A stretch of DNA of 64,000 nt from Nemophila menziesii. Lineage: Eukaryota; Streptophyta; Magnoliopsida; Boraginales; Hydrophyllaceae. The stretch is taken from NCBI GenBank assembly GCA_029959085.1, contig JARWIR010000010.1, positions 36,510,731 to 36,574,730 on the forward strand, read 5' to 3'. Position numbers and translations under genes: made by a program. Positions 23,116-34,989 of the stretch are shown here, in pieces. Below the pieces are notes generated by a model. It ran no database searches, had not been told where the DNA came from, and saw only the letters and a program-made list of their open reading frames with translations. Numbering within the stretch: position 1 is the first letter of the stretch; every line of letters starts with the position of its first letter.

Positions 23116-24370
23116 GATACAAATTAGCTATAATTGTCAGGGGATGGGCAACCCTCTGACATTCCAGACCCTGAAGGAGCTGTGTTTAAAGCATAGTCCA
23201 GAGGTAATCTTTTAAACTGAAACTAAACAATGCTTTAATTTTATGAAAGATGTTGATGATAAGATTAATATGAAGCTTGTTCACTATATTGACCCCATTG
23301 GTTTGGGGGGTGGATTATCTCTTCTAATAAAAGATGATATTGATATGAATATCATTAATGAGATGAGAATTTCATTGATAGAATTATTCTAAAAGATACT
23401 GCTATTAAGTATACCTATGTTTATGGCTCTCTTGAAGAAAAATATAAAAGTGTTGTTCTTAAAAAAATTGCCTCCTGTTTAGATAAAGATTATCCTTGGC
23501 TTTTAGTTGGTGATTTTAATGTTATAAGAAAACTCTCTGAAAAGTTAGGGGGTACAAAAGTGAATAAAAATAGCATGAATGCTTAGACAATTTAATAAAT
23601 ATATTAACCTTGGAAGAAGTTCCTATGTATGGTTTCCAATTCACTTGGTCTACCCGCAGAACTGGGGATGAATTAATCAAAGCCACCCTTGATAGAGCTC
23701 TTGCTTCTTCAAGTTGGTTTGTTCTTTTTCCTAATGCCTGGCTAGCTATTCTCCCTGTTGTGGGCTCTGACTATTGTCCTCTAATTTTAAATCAATACCA
23801 TGATGATAATTATAAGAAAAAAATGTTTTATTTCCAATCTTTTTGGGCAGCTGAAATTGAATGCTTAAATATTACTAAGACAGTTTGGGATGAGAATAAA
23901 ACTTAGAGGGGCATTCCTTAGAAATTTAAAGTTAAATAAGACAAAGAGAAGGTTGATAAACTGGAATAGAGAGAAATTCAATAATAATAGGAAACAAATT
24001 GAACTGTATATGATCAAGTTGCAGGATCTTTCTAATAATCAAACTAATAAAGGTGATTGGAATGAGTATAATGCTACTGTAAAACTTATCGAAGAGACAT
24101 GGAAAAGGGAGGAACAATTTTGGAAAGATAAATCAAGAAAATTATGGTTAAAAAATGGGGAAAAGAATACTTCTTATTTTCATGCTTGTACTAAAATCAG
24201 AAGGAAAAGAAATACTATTAAAAGAATTAAGAAAAAAATGTTTGGATTGAAAATGAAGGGGAAATTATCAAAACCTTTACTGACTATTTTGATAATATAT
24301 TCACTTCAGTGGGAACTAGAGAATATAGTGATATATTAAATCTAGTTAACCCTATAGTGAATGACCATAT
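23116..24370 (+). pseudogene. LINE ORF2, 5' part: AP endonuclease and linker
   Basis: The endonuclease opens with ISYNCQGMGNP and contains TETK and VGDFNVIRK. The catalytic SDH motif reads SDYCPLIL, so His is Tyr. The linker (23,890-24,340) includes KLWLKNGEKNTSYFHACTK, a conserved plant L1 motif just before the reverse transcriptase. Several stops break the frame. The segment ends at the CATAT target site of the inserted Sirevirus and resumes at 31,998. Confidence 0.8.
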
Positions 24371-25534
24371 TGATATACTATATGCGTCCTAGAAGGGGGG
24401 GGTTGAATAGGACAATAGAAATTAATCGGCTAATTTTATTTCAAGTAAATAAAATTAAAAGCTAATTTGAATCCTATTGTTTTAGTAAACTAAATAGTAA
24501 AGAACTAGATAATCCTAAAAGACAATATTATCAAACTATTCATGTAGGCATTTTATCAAGCATATAGAGTGCGGAAATGTAAAGAGTGTAGAGATAGAAT
24601 ACGATACACAACGATGTATAGTGGTTCGGTTTCCCTACATCCACTACCTAAGGAAGCCTCCTTAGGATTTGCAAGATTCTCAACTAATCTCCGTAACTCT
24701 TAACCGGGTGAGTTTACAAACCCTTTACAACCACTTCAAAAACCTTTGAAGGAAATACACTTGTGTTATCACCAACACAAGGAACCAAGCATAAAACCTA
24801 TGCTCACACTACTCTCTTAATCTATTACAAGAACTAAGAGGAAAAGAAAAAGTGTTTGGGGGTGCTTATAAAAGCTTTGTAACTATACTCCTAAATGAGT
24901 GGATATGAACTAAGTAGCTTCACAATGAATATGACTTGAATGCTCCTTTGAAACCTCCTTGAATGATAATATTAATTGCTCTTAAGATTGGTAGATGGAA
25001 GGCTTGAGTTGTGTCTTGAATGAGCTCCATTTTATAGCTGAAAATATGGTCCAACGGTCATAAGGCTTCTCTCTAACGGATCTATTTTATCTCCAACGGA
25101 TATAAGCTTTGTCCTCTTGTAATAGTGCAGAAAACCCTCTCGTGCGGTGTACCGCGGGTATGGTCCGGTGCACCGCGAAAACGTTCGTCTAAATTTCAAG
25201 CTTATTGGCGGACTACTCAATGCACCGCGCCTCTGGTCCGTGCATCAGTCCGGTGTACCGCGCCTTGGTCCGGTGTACCGTGCATTTTCATTAGCTTACT
25301 GACGGGCTATCCTGTGTACCGTGCCTCTGGTCCGTGGCTCCGCGGTGTACCGCGTGTTTCGTCCGGTGTACCGCGGCACTGTTCTTTTGACTCTCAAGCT
25401 AAAGTACAAGGATTTAGACACAACTAATCTAATGAGGGGTTTTGGAAAACCTTTAAAGTGATACCAAATGAATTTTAGTTTAAATGATGATTTTTCGAAT
25501 ATTAAAACGGGAATAAAAACAAGGTGAGCTAACA
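24371..25534 (-). repeat. 3' LTR of the Sirevirus
   Basis: It is bounded on the + strand by TGATATACTA and GAGCTAACA. Relative to the other LTR it has two extra G residues in the G run at about 24,395 and lacks one G at the far end. Confidence 0.95.
25128..25385. promoter_or_regulatory. CpG-rich palindrome cluster in 3' LTR
   Basis: About ten variants of GGTGTACCGCG / GGTCCGGTG crowd into 250 bp, with many CpG sites in an otherwise AT-rich element. Sirevirus LTRs are known to carry CpG islands and repeated palindromes. An identical cluster lies in the 5' LTR. Confidence 0.75.
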
Positions 25535-25700
25535 ATCTCCCCCTTTTTGATGTTTGACAAATCATAAACTTTTGAAGATGCCTAAGATTAAGTTTTGATT
25601 AAAAACTCCCCCTCAACCTAATCACTAGAGTTTTTATAAAACTCCCCCTCACAAAATGCATTTGAAAAAATTTTAACTAAAATTTCTCCCCCTTTGTCAA
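25535..25700 (-). promoter_or_regulatory. Multiple polypurine tracts
   Basis: On the minus strand four AGGGGGAG-type tracts occur: next to the LTR (25,535-25,548) and at about 25,606-25,614, 25,641-25,650 and 25,685-25,693. The LTR-adjacent one primes plus-strand DNA synthesis by position. Repeated tracts here are a known Sirevirus trait. Confidence 0.8.
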
Positions 25701-25890
25701 CAACAAAATGAACTAATGATACGATTTTTGAAAATTTTAAGGGGTCAAAACACATTTTGAGTAAAACAAGGACTAAAGAAGTAAATGGATAACAATTTAG
25801 AAGCTTCAAGGATCCTATCACATCAAGAAAATATTAGCAACAAGAGAATATACACAAAAAGCACTAAACAAAAATGGCATGATAAGAAGG

Positions 25891-28800
25891 TTAGAGAATT
25901 TGCATGCCAATCTCACAACGAATTTTCTCAAAAAGATCTTGGGGTAAAGGTTTAGTAAAGATATCGGCTAGTTGATTTTCCGAAGTGACAAATTCAAGTA
26001 CAATATCCCCTTTTTGAGTGTGATCACGGATAAAATGATGGCGGATTTCGATGTGTTTTGTTCTAGAGTGTTGAATAGGATTTTTGGTAAGATTGATAGC
26101 ACTAGTGTTATCACAACGAATGGGAACACGATCATACTCTAGGCCAAAATCTAGTAAGGTTAGTTTCATCCAAAGAATTTGAGTCACACAATTTCTGGCC
26201 GCAACATATTCGGCTTCGGCCGTGGATAAAGCAACACTATTTTGTTTTCTACTAGACCAAGAAACAAGGGATTGACCTAAGAATTGGCAACTACCACTAG
26301 TACTCTTCCTATCAAGTCTACAACCGGCATAATCGGCATCCGAGTAACCTATTAGCTCAAAAGATGTAAATCTAGGGTACCAAAGTCCTAGACTAAGGGT
26401 TCCTTTCAAATACCTAAAAATACGCTTAACGGCACTAAGATGGGATTCTTTAGGAGAGGATTGAAATCTAGCACAAAGACACACGGGGAACATAATATCG
26501 GGTCTAGAAGCGGTTAAATAAAGTAAGCTACCAATCATACCTCGATATACTTTCTCATCAACATTTTTACCATCTTCATCTTTGTCTAATTTTGTGGATG
26601 TGCTCATTGGAGTTCCAATTTCCTTTGCATCTTCAAGTCCAAATTTTTTGATCAATTCTTTTGTATATTTGGCTTGATTGACAAAGATGCCATCCTTCAT
26701 TTGCTTGATTTGAAGTCCAAGAAAGTAATTCAATTCTCCCATCATGCTCATCTCAAATTCCTTATGCATGCTTTTAGAAAAATTCTCACAAAGATTTTCA
26801 TTAGTAGCACCAAATATAATATCATCCACATAAATTTGAACAAGAAGGATATCTTTTGAAGACCTTTTTATAAATAAAGTGGAGTCAATATTTCCTCTTT
26901 TAAAACCATCATCTAATAAAAATTTGCTTAATCGTTCATACCAAGCACGAGGTGCTTGTTTTAAACCATATAAAGCCTTTGAGAGTTTAAAAACATGATT
27001 TGGAAATTTTGTTACCTCAAAACCCGGTGGTTGTTTAACAAAGACTTCTTCGTCTATAAAACCATTTAAAAAAGCACTTTTGACATCCATTTGGTAAAGT
27101 TTAAAATTCATATAACAAGCAAAAGCAAGTAGCATACGAATAGATTCAAGTCTAGCTACCGGAGCAAAAGTTTCATCGAAATCAATACCTTCTTCTTGAT
27201 TGTACCCTTGAGCAACTAACCTTGCTTTATTTTTAGTGATAATACCGGTGTCATCTAGCTTGTTGCGAAATATCCACTTAGTGCCAATAATAGTAGGGCC
27301 AATTGGTTTCTCCATTAATGTCCAAACTTTACTACGCTCAAATTGATTTAATTCCTCATGCATAGCGTTAATCCAATGATCATCTAACAAGGCTTCTTTA
27401 ATATTCTTGGGCTTAATTTGAGATAAGAATGCTTGATGAGCACAAAGAGCAATAATACGAGAGCGAGTGGTAACACCTTCTTTTGGATCACCTAGAATTA
27501 ATTCACTTGGGTGATCTTTGATATGTTTCCAACACCTTGGTAAATCCGTACTAGCTTCATTTAAGACTTGACCATTTTCCTTAGGAGGTTCATCATGAGA
27601 TTTTAATTCTTGAGTAGGAGATTCTAAGGGTTGATCTAGTGGAGTATCTTCATTTAAGTCAACATCTACCACTTTCTTGATACAAAACGGATTAGTCTCA
27701 TCAAAGTCAACATGCATAGATTCCTCAATAGTACGAGTACGTTTGTTGAAAATGCGATAGGCTTTTCCTTTAGTGGAATAACCAAGAAAAATACCTTCAT
27801 CCAATTTAGCATCAAATTTTCCCAAATAGTCCCTAGTGTTTAAGATAAAACATTTGCACCCAAAAACACGAAAATAAGCAATAGTTGGTGGTCTACCATT
27901 CCAAAGCTCATAAGGGGTTTTCTTAATAAGGGGTCTAATTAGAACTCTATTTAACACATAACAAGCCGTATGAACGGCTTCACCCCAAAAGTATGTAGGC
28001 AAGCTATGTTCTTTTAGCATTGTTCTAGCCATTTCTTGTAGAGTTCGGTTTTTCCTTTCCACTACCCCATTTTGTTGGGGAGTTCTAGGGGCCGAAAAAT
28101 TATGCTCAATCCCAAACTCATCACAAAAATGCACAAAAGGAGAATTCACATATTCACTACCATTATCACTACGAATGCATGTAATAGAGTAGCCTTTCTC
28201 ATTTTGCACCTTTCTACAAAGTTTTGCAAATTCATTGAAGGCATCACTTTTTAAAGCAAGGAACATCACCCATGTATATCTAGTGAAATCATCAACAACA
28301 ACAAAGACATATCTAGAACCCCCTAGACTAGTGACATCAACGGGACCAAAAAGATCCATATGCAATAATTGAAGTGGCCTAACGGTGATGACCTTATTTA
28401 TGGATTTAAAAGATGAACGATGTTGTTTACCAAGTTGACATGCATCACATAATTTATCTTTATCAAATTTATGAATAGGCAAACCAACAACAAGATTTTT
28501 TCTAGATAATTTTGAAATCAAATCCATGCTAGCATGCCCTAAACGTCTATGCCAAAGCCAACTATCATTTACCACGGATAAGCATTTAATATGTTTAGAC
28601 ATAAGACTCTCAAGATCAACAACAAAAACATTATCCGATCTTTTTGCAATAAACATAGTATCTAACTCATCATTTTTAAAAACAACACATCTAGATGCTT
28701 CAAATTTAACACTAAAACCAACATCACAGAGTTGACTAATACTAAGCAAGTTAAAAGAGAGACCCTCAACAAGTAACACATTAGAGATAAGTAAAGAATT

Positions 28801-28968
28801 CATATTACCAATGTTACCTTTACCCAAAACGCGTTTCTTAGTATTGTCGGCAAAAGTAACTCTATCACCTTTTGTTTTATATAAACGTGTAAATAATGAT
28901 GGATTCCCGGTCATGTGTCTTGAGCATCCACTATCAAGGAGCCATATATTTTGCTTCTTGATGCTCAA
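25891..28968 (-). CDS. pol: Sirevirus pol: protease, integrase, reverse transcriptase, RNase H
   Basis: This is a 1,025-codon open frame without internal stops. Order: aspartic protease ([13 protein letters not shown] near residue 10), the HHCC zinc domain (HRRLGHA ... [10 protein letters not shown]), an integrase core with all three acidic residues ([22 protein letters not shown]), a copia reverse transcriptase with the YVDD active site ([11 protein letters not shown]), and RNase H ending in DIFTKPL. The order protease-integrase-RT-RNase H defines Ty1-copia. The frame differs from gag, and its first codon in the open stretch is TTG just after a TTTGTAG, so expression must depend on a frameshift or on splicing. 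No env-like ORF follows. The domains look functional. Confidence 0.95.
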   Translation of the reverse strand: MSIKKQNIWLLDSGCSRHMTGNPSLFTRLYKTKGDRVTFADNTKKRVLGKGNIGNMNSLLISNVLLVEGLSFNLLSISQLCDVGFSVKFEASRCVVFKNDELDTMFIAKRSDNVFVVDLESLMSKHIKCLSVVNDSWLWHRRLGHASMDLISKLSRKNLVVGLPIHKFDKDKLCDACQLGKQHRSSFKSINKVITVRPLQLLHMDLFGPVDVTSLGGSRYVFVVVDDFTRYTWVMFLALKSDAFNEFAKLCRKVQNEKGYSITCIRSDNGSEYVNSPFVHFCDEFGIEHNFSAPRTPQQNGVVERKNRTLQEMARTMLKEHSLPTYFWGEAVHTACYVLNRVLIRPLIKKTPYELWNGRPPTIAYFRVFGCKCFILNTRDYLGKFDAKLDEGIFLGYSTKGKAYRIFNKRTRTIEESMHVDFDETNPFCIKKVVDVDLNEDTPLDQPLESPTQELKSHDEPPKENGQVLNEASTDLPRCWKHIKDHPSELILGDPKEGVTTRSRIIALCAHQAFLSQIKPKNIKEALLDDHWINAMHEELNQFERSKVWTLMEKPIGPTIIGTKWIFRNKLDDTGIITKNKARLVAQGYNQEEGIDFDETFAPVARLESIRMLLAFACYMNFKLYQMDVKSAFLNGFIDEEVFVKQPPGFEVTKFPNHVFKLSKALYGLKQAPRAWYERLSKFLLDDGFKRGNIDSTLFIKRSSKDILLVQIYVDDIIFGATNENLCENFSKSMHKEFEMSMMGELNYFLGLQIKQMKDGIFVNQAKYTKELIKKFGLEDAKEIGTPMSTSTKLDKDEDGKNVDEKVYRGMIGSLLYLTASRPDIMFPVCLCARFQSSPKESHLSAVKRIFRYLKGTLSLGLWYPRFTSFELIGYSDADYAGCRLDRKSTSGSCQFLGQSLVSWSSRKQNSVALSTAEAEYVAARNCVTQILWMKLTLLDFGLEYDRVPIRCDNTSAINLTKNPIQHSRTKHIEIRHHFIRDHTQKGDIVLEFVTSENQLADIFTKPLPQDLFEKIRCEIGMQIL

Positions 28969-28988
28969 TCCCTACAAACAAAAATAAT

Positions 28989-30779
28989 TTAAGCTTTAGG
29001 TACCCAATTAGGTTTGGGTCCATGAGGGTTAGTGGATTTTCTTTTTAAGACCCATATAGGCCTTTTCCAAATTGGCACAAGAGATCCCAAATCCAATAAT
29101 TTACGATAGTAACAATGAGATGCATCATGACCAAGTTTTTCACAATAGGTGCAAGTGATAGAAGATTTTGAAGAAGATGGAATTTCATTTGAAATTTTTG
29201 ATTTTACAAAAACATTTTTCAAAGGTTTTTGGTGAGTGAATGGATCATATCCAACACCACTTTTTTCACAAGCCATTCTTTGAGAACCTAAAATCAAATC
29301 CAAGTTTTCTTGCCCACTAGTAAATTTTAAAATAATGGCATTTTGATCAACAATCTTTTTCTCTAACAAAGCTTTTTCTTCCAAAAGATTTTTCTCAATA
29401 AGATGAAGTTTTTCATTATCATCTATACATTCATCTCAAAGATTTTGACAATCTTCCAAAGCTTTCAAAACCTCTTTAGTTCTATTTTTCTCAAATTCTA
29501 AATCTTTTGTTAAAACTTTGTTTGTTTCAATAGAATTTAAAAAATCATTGTAAAGAGAATCAAATGCCTCATGAATATCTTGTTCACTAGCATCATCATT
29601 AGTTAAAGAGAGTTTAGATTTAGGAGTTACCTCTTCATGATTTGCCATAAAGGCAAAGTGAGTTGAACCGGTATCATCATCCGAAGAAGCATTTTCATCA
29701 TTTTCAAGTTCTCCCATAAAAGCAACAAGATTGACATTTTCGTTATCACTTTCTTCTTCCTCCGAATTTTGAGTATCCCAAGTGATATTAGCATGCATTG
29801 CTCTCTTAGGTTTCTCCTTTTGAAGAAGAGGACAATAAGTTTTGATGTGACCAACTTTCTTGCAATGATAGCAAGTGGGTTCATCTTGTTTGATAGCTCT
29901 ATCATTCTTCTTGTAGGGTGAGGAAGAACTTCCTTTCTTAGCAAAGCGTTTGTATCTCATGAATTTTTTCATATCTCTTGCTAACATAGCCACTCCTTCA
30001 TCTTCACTAGTTTCTTCTTCATGTGAGTTATCTTCTTCACTTTCCTTCCTTTCTTTTCGTTCTTTCAACTTGGTACTCAAGGCATGGAAAGCAATAGATT
30101 TCTTAATCTTCTTCTCCTCATCGTCTCTTATCTTTTCTTCTTCAAGCACAAGCTCTTCCGTCATGAGGTTGCAAATGAGTTCATGAACCGTCATTTTTGA
30201 AAGATCTTTAGTGTCTCTTATAGAGTTGATTTTTGATTTGTATTTCCTTGGAAGAGCAAATAAGATTTTTCGGCATTGTTCTTTGTTGCTGTACTCTTGA
30301 CCAAGAGTCTTCAAGGTGTTGACAATGTTAGAAAATCTTTGATGCATAGCATTTAAGGCTTCATCGGGCTCCATACGAAATAGCTCATACTTAGTGATAA
30401 AGAGACCAATCTTAGTTTCTTTGATATCTTCCGTTCCTTGATATGATAGCTCCAAGAGTTGCCACATTTCATGAGCGGAATTGCATTCACTAACTCTAGC
30501 GTATTCCGTGACACTTAATCCATTAATGAGGATGTTCATAGCTTTGTTGTTTTTGGTGAGTTTAGCTATGTCTTGATCATTGTAATCATCTTCATCTTTC
30601 ACCTCCGTTCTACTACCCGTAACATAAGGAATATAAGGACCCTTCTTGATAGCAAGCCACAAAAAGTAATCAATTCCTTTGACGTGAATCTCCATTTTCT
30701 TTTTCCACCCAAAGTAGTCTTTTCCTACAAAAAGCGGAGGTCTAGTAGAACATGAACCTTCCGGTTGATTAGAATCCAT
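28989..30779 (-). CDS. gag: Sirevirus gag with internal TGA
   Basis: ATG 30,779 opens a 447-codon frame with a copia gag region (FVGKDYFGWKKKMEIHVKG) and a zinc knuckle CYHCKKVGHIKTYC. It stops at TGA 29,438-29,436. The same frame continues for about 150 codons with a coiled-coil segment and a second knuckle CTYCEKLGHDASHC, to TAA 28,991-28,989. The TGA is one C-to-T change from CGA (Arg). Gag forms the particle that packages the element RNA. The second knuckle is typical of the Sirevirus lineage. The young element therefore has one visible defect in gag, unless the stop is read through. Confidence 0.88.
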
Positions 30780-30819
30780 ATCGTATTAACTCTAGAAACG
30801 ATTAAGTACAATAGAGCTA

Positions 30820-30832
30820 GGCTCTGATACCA
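30820..30832 (-). promoter_or_regulatory. Primer binding site, initiator tRNA-Met
   Basis: On the minus strand TGGTATCAGAGCC lies two bases inside the 5' LTR. It matches the 3' end of plant initiator tRNA-Met, the primer for minus-strand DNA synthesis in copia elements. Confidence 0.95.
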
Positions 30833-30834
30833 AT

Positions 30835-31997
30835 TGATATACTATATGCGTCCTAGAAGGGGGGTTGAATAGGACAATAGAAATTAATCGACTAATTTTA
30901 TTTCAAGTAAATAAAATTAAAAGCTAATTTGAATCCTATTGTTTTAGTAAACTAAATAGTAAAGAACTAGATAATCCTAAAAGACAATATTATCAAACTA
31001 TTCATGTAGGCATTTTATCAAGCATATAGAGTGCGGAAATGTAAAGAGTGTAGAGATAGAATACGATACACAACGATGTATAGTGGTTCGGTTTCCCTAC
31101 ATCCACTACCTAAGGAAGCCTCCTTAGGATTTGCAAGATTCTCAACTAATCTCCGTAACTCTTAACCGGGTGAGTTTACAAACCCTTTACAACCACTTCA
31201 AAAACCTTTGAAGGAAATACACTTGTGTTATCACCAACACAAGGAACCAAGCATAAAACCTATGCTCACACTACTCTCTTAATCTATTACAAGAACTAAG
31301 AGGAAAAGAAAAAGTGTTTGGGGGTGCTTATAAAAGCTTTGTAACTAAACTCCTAAATGAGTGGATATGAACTAAGTAGCTTCACAATGAATATGACTTG
31401 AATGCTCCTTTGAAACCTCCTTGAATGATAATATTAATTGCTCTTAAGATTGGTAGATGGAAGGCTTGAGTTGTGTCTTGAATGAGCTCCATTTTATAGC
31501 TGAAAATATGGTCCAACGGTCATAAGGCTTCTCTCTAACGGATCTATTTTATCTCCAACGGATATAAGCTTTGTCCTCTTGTAATAGTGCAGAAAACCCT
31601 CTCGTGCGGTGTACCGCGGGTATGGTCCGGTGCACCGCGAAAACGTTCGTCTAAATTTCAAGCTTATTGGCGGACTACTCAATGCACCGCGCCTCTGGTC
31701 CGTGCATCAGTCCGGTGTACCGCGCCTTGGTCCGGTGTACCGTGCATTTTCATTAGCTTACTGACGGGCTATCCTGTGTACCGTGCCTCTGGTCCGTGGC
31801 TCCGCGGTGTACCGCGTGTTTCGTCCGGTGTACCGCGGCACTGTTCTTTTGACTCTCAAGCTAAAGTACAAGGATTTAGACACAACTAATCTAATGAGGG
31901 GTTTTGGAAAACCTTTAAAGTGATACCAAATGAATTTTAGTTTAAATGATGATTTGTCGAATATTAAAACGGGAATAAAAACAAGGTGAGGCTAACA
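30835..31997 (-). repeat. 5' LTR of the Sirevirus
   Basis: It is bounded on + by TGATATACTA and GGCTAACA. It carries the same CpG-rich palindrome cluster at about 31,590-31,848, which on the minus strand lies upstream of the TATA box. Confidence 0.95.
31492..31498 (-). promoter_or_regulatory. TATA box of the Sirevirus 5' LTR
   Basis: The minus strand reads CAGCTATAAAATGGAGC, placed about 500 bp into the LTR and 100-350 bp downstream of the CpG-rich palindromes. Transcription would start near 31,465. Confidence 0.6.
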
Positions 31998-32002
31998 CAT
32001 AT

Positions 32003-34898
32003 GAATAAGGCTCTCATAAAAAACATCACCTATGATGAGGTTAAGGCAGCTGTTTGGGAGCTAGGTTTGAACAAGGTTTCTGGGCCTGATGAATACACCG
32101 GAATTTTTTATACCACCTATTGGGAAGTAATAAAGCTTGATATTATGAGGATTATTAATGACTTTTGGAATAATAAGGGGTCCCTTGAGTCTATAAATCA
32201 AACTTTTGTAGCTCTCATCCCGAAAGTTGACTTTCCTTCTGAGGTGGGCCATTTTAGACCTATAAGTTTTACTAACTTCATTTATAAGATCATCTTGAGG
32301 ATACTTGTTAATAGGCTTAAGCCTTTGATTCCTTTAGTGGTTGATGAGAATCAATCTGGCTTCATTGTAGGGAGGAATATACAGGAGAATATTTTAATTC
32401 CCCATGAGATTATCACCCATATTAAACGGAAAAAACCACAAAAAATGGTTATTAAAGCAAACGTTAAGAAGGCTTACAAGTTCATTGAGTGGGACTTTCT
32501 TGAAAATTTGCTTAAAATTTTGAGTTTTCATCCTAAATGTATAGATAGAGTTATGAATTGTATAACTACTTTGAGCTATTCTATTCTTATAAATGGTAAG
32601 GATTACAATTTTTCTAAGCCTTCTAGGGGATTGAGGCAAGGAGACCCTTTGTCTCCATTCATTTTCTGTATTGTAACCCAGTTACTTAATACTCTTGTTA
32701 AAATTGAAGTGGATAATAATTTAACTGATAGTTTCAAAATAGGAAGGAACTGTCCTGTTGTTACACACCTGCTCTTTATAGATGATAGTATCTTTTTCTT
32801 AAGGCCTCTTATAAAGATGTTGAAAGGTTTAATGATATGATGAAGAAATATAGTTTGGCTACTGGTCTTGGTTTAAACTATGATAAGTGTGGGATTCTTT
32901 TTAGTAGAAATACTCCTACTCATATTAAATATATTATGGCTCATAAACTAAATATGTATCATGTTGAATCTTTAGGGTCTTATTTGGGTATCCCAACTGA
33001 TTGGAATAAATATAAAAATAAAGATTTTTATTGGCTAATTATTAGAATCCTAAAACAATAGAAAATTTCCAAACTACTTGTCAGATGCAGGTAAAGAGAT
33101 ACTTATTAAGTCAATTTTGCAAAGCTTGCCTAACTACTTGATGCGTATCTTTCTTTTACCAAAGAATATATGCACAATTATTGATGGAATAGTTGCCAAG
33201 TTTTGGTGGGGTTAAAAAAAAAGTAATTCATTTCCTTAACCGAGACACTTTATGCGCTTCAAAATTTGTTGGAGGTCTTGGATTCAAGAATATAAACATC
33301 ATGAACCATGCTTTATTAGGTAAAAAAGCATGGTTTATCTTGCAAAATCCTGAATCTATGCTAGCAAAACTTTATAAATGTAATATCATACTAATAATAC
33401 TTTTTTGGAAGCAAAAATTGATCATGCCCCTTCTCTATGTAGAGGAGTTTTAGAAGGTAGAAAAGTGTTTGAAAACAAACTTAAGTGGAAACTTGGTAAT
33501 GGCATGGACATAAATGTTCAAAATTGCATCAAACCAAAGGATAGCACCATTGTTTTTGTTAAAGAATTTTATAATTCTGACAATAAATATTGGAATGAGA
33601 AATATGTACAGGAGGAATATGAGGGTAATATTGTGCATATTGTTCTCAATATGACTATTCCTTCTTTTGAATGTTTGGATTTTTTTATCTGGTGTGAGTC
33701 TTCATATGGAAATTATTCGGTCAAAGAGGCTTATGCTCTTATTAAGAATAAGATAGATAATGTAACAACTAAACCCAAGAGAAAGAATCCCTCTTCCTAG
33801 TATATAATGGACCAAAATATTTGGAAAGTAATTTGGAGTATGAAATGTAATCCAAAAAAAAATATGTATAAATGTATAAGGGATAAACTTCCCACTGAGT
33901 TGAATCTTTTTTTAAGAAAATGTTCTAAGAATGGAATGTTCAAAATTTGTAATATGACTAAAGAATCCATTGAGAACTTGTTGTTCTCTTGCCCCTCGGC
34001 TAAGGTAGTTTGGTTCTCATCTCCTATCTCTCTTACAACTAAGAACTTTACTACTTCAAAGATTGGAGACTGGTTTTTAAACTAGGCACCACTTCAAAGA
34101 AACTTGATCATGTGAAAGGTTATGATGCTGAGTATATTAGTAATATTTGTTGGTATATTTGGAAAGGTAGAAATCGATTTGTCTTTAATGGGATTAATCA
34201 TTACCCACTCCTAACTAGTAACCTTGCTCATAAAAATTGGATGGAATACAAGAATGTTGACAATCCTCCTAATTATGCAAACATTTATGAGCTGAAGGAG
34301 AATAATAAAAGTAATAATAAGAATAGTAACATTCAAAACAATTGTAATAGGCCTAAGACTAATAGGCAAATACATGATAGTAACAGTGTTAATGATAATA
34401 GTAGTTTGTGCGAGCCTTCCCATCTGAATATTTTTAAGATTAATATTGATGCATCTTTTACTACTTTTGGTTGTATTGTTGCCATTGTTATCAGGGATTC
34501 TTTTGGTAAGTTAGTGGGATGAGACTAAAAAATGATTGAAGTTGGCAATGTTTATGAAGCTGAAGCTCTTGGAATTTTGTGGGGTTGCGAGACAACTCAA
34601 AGTTTTCCAACTAACTCGGTGATCATTGAGAACGATTGTCAAGTTATTATGAAGTCTTTAACTTCTTCTTCCCCTTGTAGTAAATATGATTGTTGTAATA
34701 TCTTTAAGGATATTTTTTGGTACTGCTGAATTTTGTAGACCTTATTTTTCCTTTGTTAGACGCAAAGGTAATTGTGTTGCAGACTGGGTTGCCAAACAAA
34801 ATCTTAGAGACTCTTTGTTTGGTAACTGGAGTGTTTTTCCTCCTCCCCAGTTAGCATCTCTCATTCACCAAGACTTTGCTACTAGAGGCATTGGGTGA
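32003..34898 (+). pseudogene. LINE ORF2, 3' part: reverse transcriptase, zinc finger, RNase H
   Basis: Continuing after the Sirevirus, the reverse transcriptase shows FRPISFTNFIYKI, GRNIQENIL, GLRQGDPLSPF and the active site LLFIDD. The first catalytic Asp of motif A reads Asn (IKANVKKAYKFIEW). The zf-RVT region is near 33,810-34,080 and the RNase H domain at 34,420-34,880 (KINIDASF, EAEALGILWG, ENDCQ, VADWVAKQN). Frame breaks at about 32,840, 33,061, 33,450, 33,800, 34,085, 34,522 and 34,729 make it inactive. Domain order is that of plant L1 elements with a C-terminal RNase H. Confidence 0.88.
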
Positions 34899-34989
34899 TG
34901 TTTTGTAATCTTTTGTTTGTACTATTTATCTATATATTATCGTTTGACAAAACAAAAGTAATATTTTCGTTATAGTTTGAAAATATATT

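Larger units (their letters stand above)
24371..31997 (-). mobile_element. Sirevirus/Maximus-lineage Ty1-copia retrotransposon, complete and young
   Basis: It is a 7,627-bp element on the minus strand with two LTRs (1,164 and 1,163 bp) and a perfect 5-bp target duplication CATAT (24,366-24,370 and 31,998-32,002). It has an initiator tRNA-Met primer site, a gag with two zinc knuckles, an intact pol in copia order (protease, integrase, reverse transcriptase, RNase H) and several polypurine tracts. By eye the LTRs differ by three substitutions and two indels. That suggests an age near 0.1 million years at a commonly used grass rate, which is an assumption here. It sits inside LINE ORF2. Confidence 0.97.
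21065..34967 (+). mobile_element. L1-type LINE, near full length, split by a Sirevirus insertion
   Basis: ORF1, endonuclease, reverse transcriptase and RNase H remnants occur in order on +. A 10-bp GTAATATTTT lies at 21,065-21,074 and again at 34,958-34,967, right after an A-rich tail (GACAAAACAAAA); I take this as the target duplication. Subtracting the inserted element gives about 6.25 kb, a normal full length for a plant L1. At the insertion point the ORF2 frame reads straight through once the inserted element and one CATAT copy are removed. Stops and missense changes in catalytic positions show it is dead. Confidence 0.75.

Noticed and set aside
25032..25427. ORFs in both strands of the Sirevirus LTR, repeated at 31,494-31,889
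   Set aside because: They lie in the CpG-rich palindrome cluster of the LTR and are identical only because the LTRs are.
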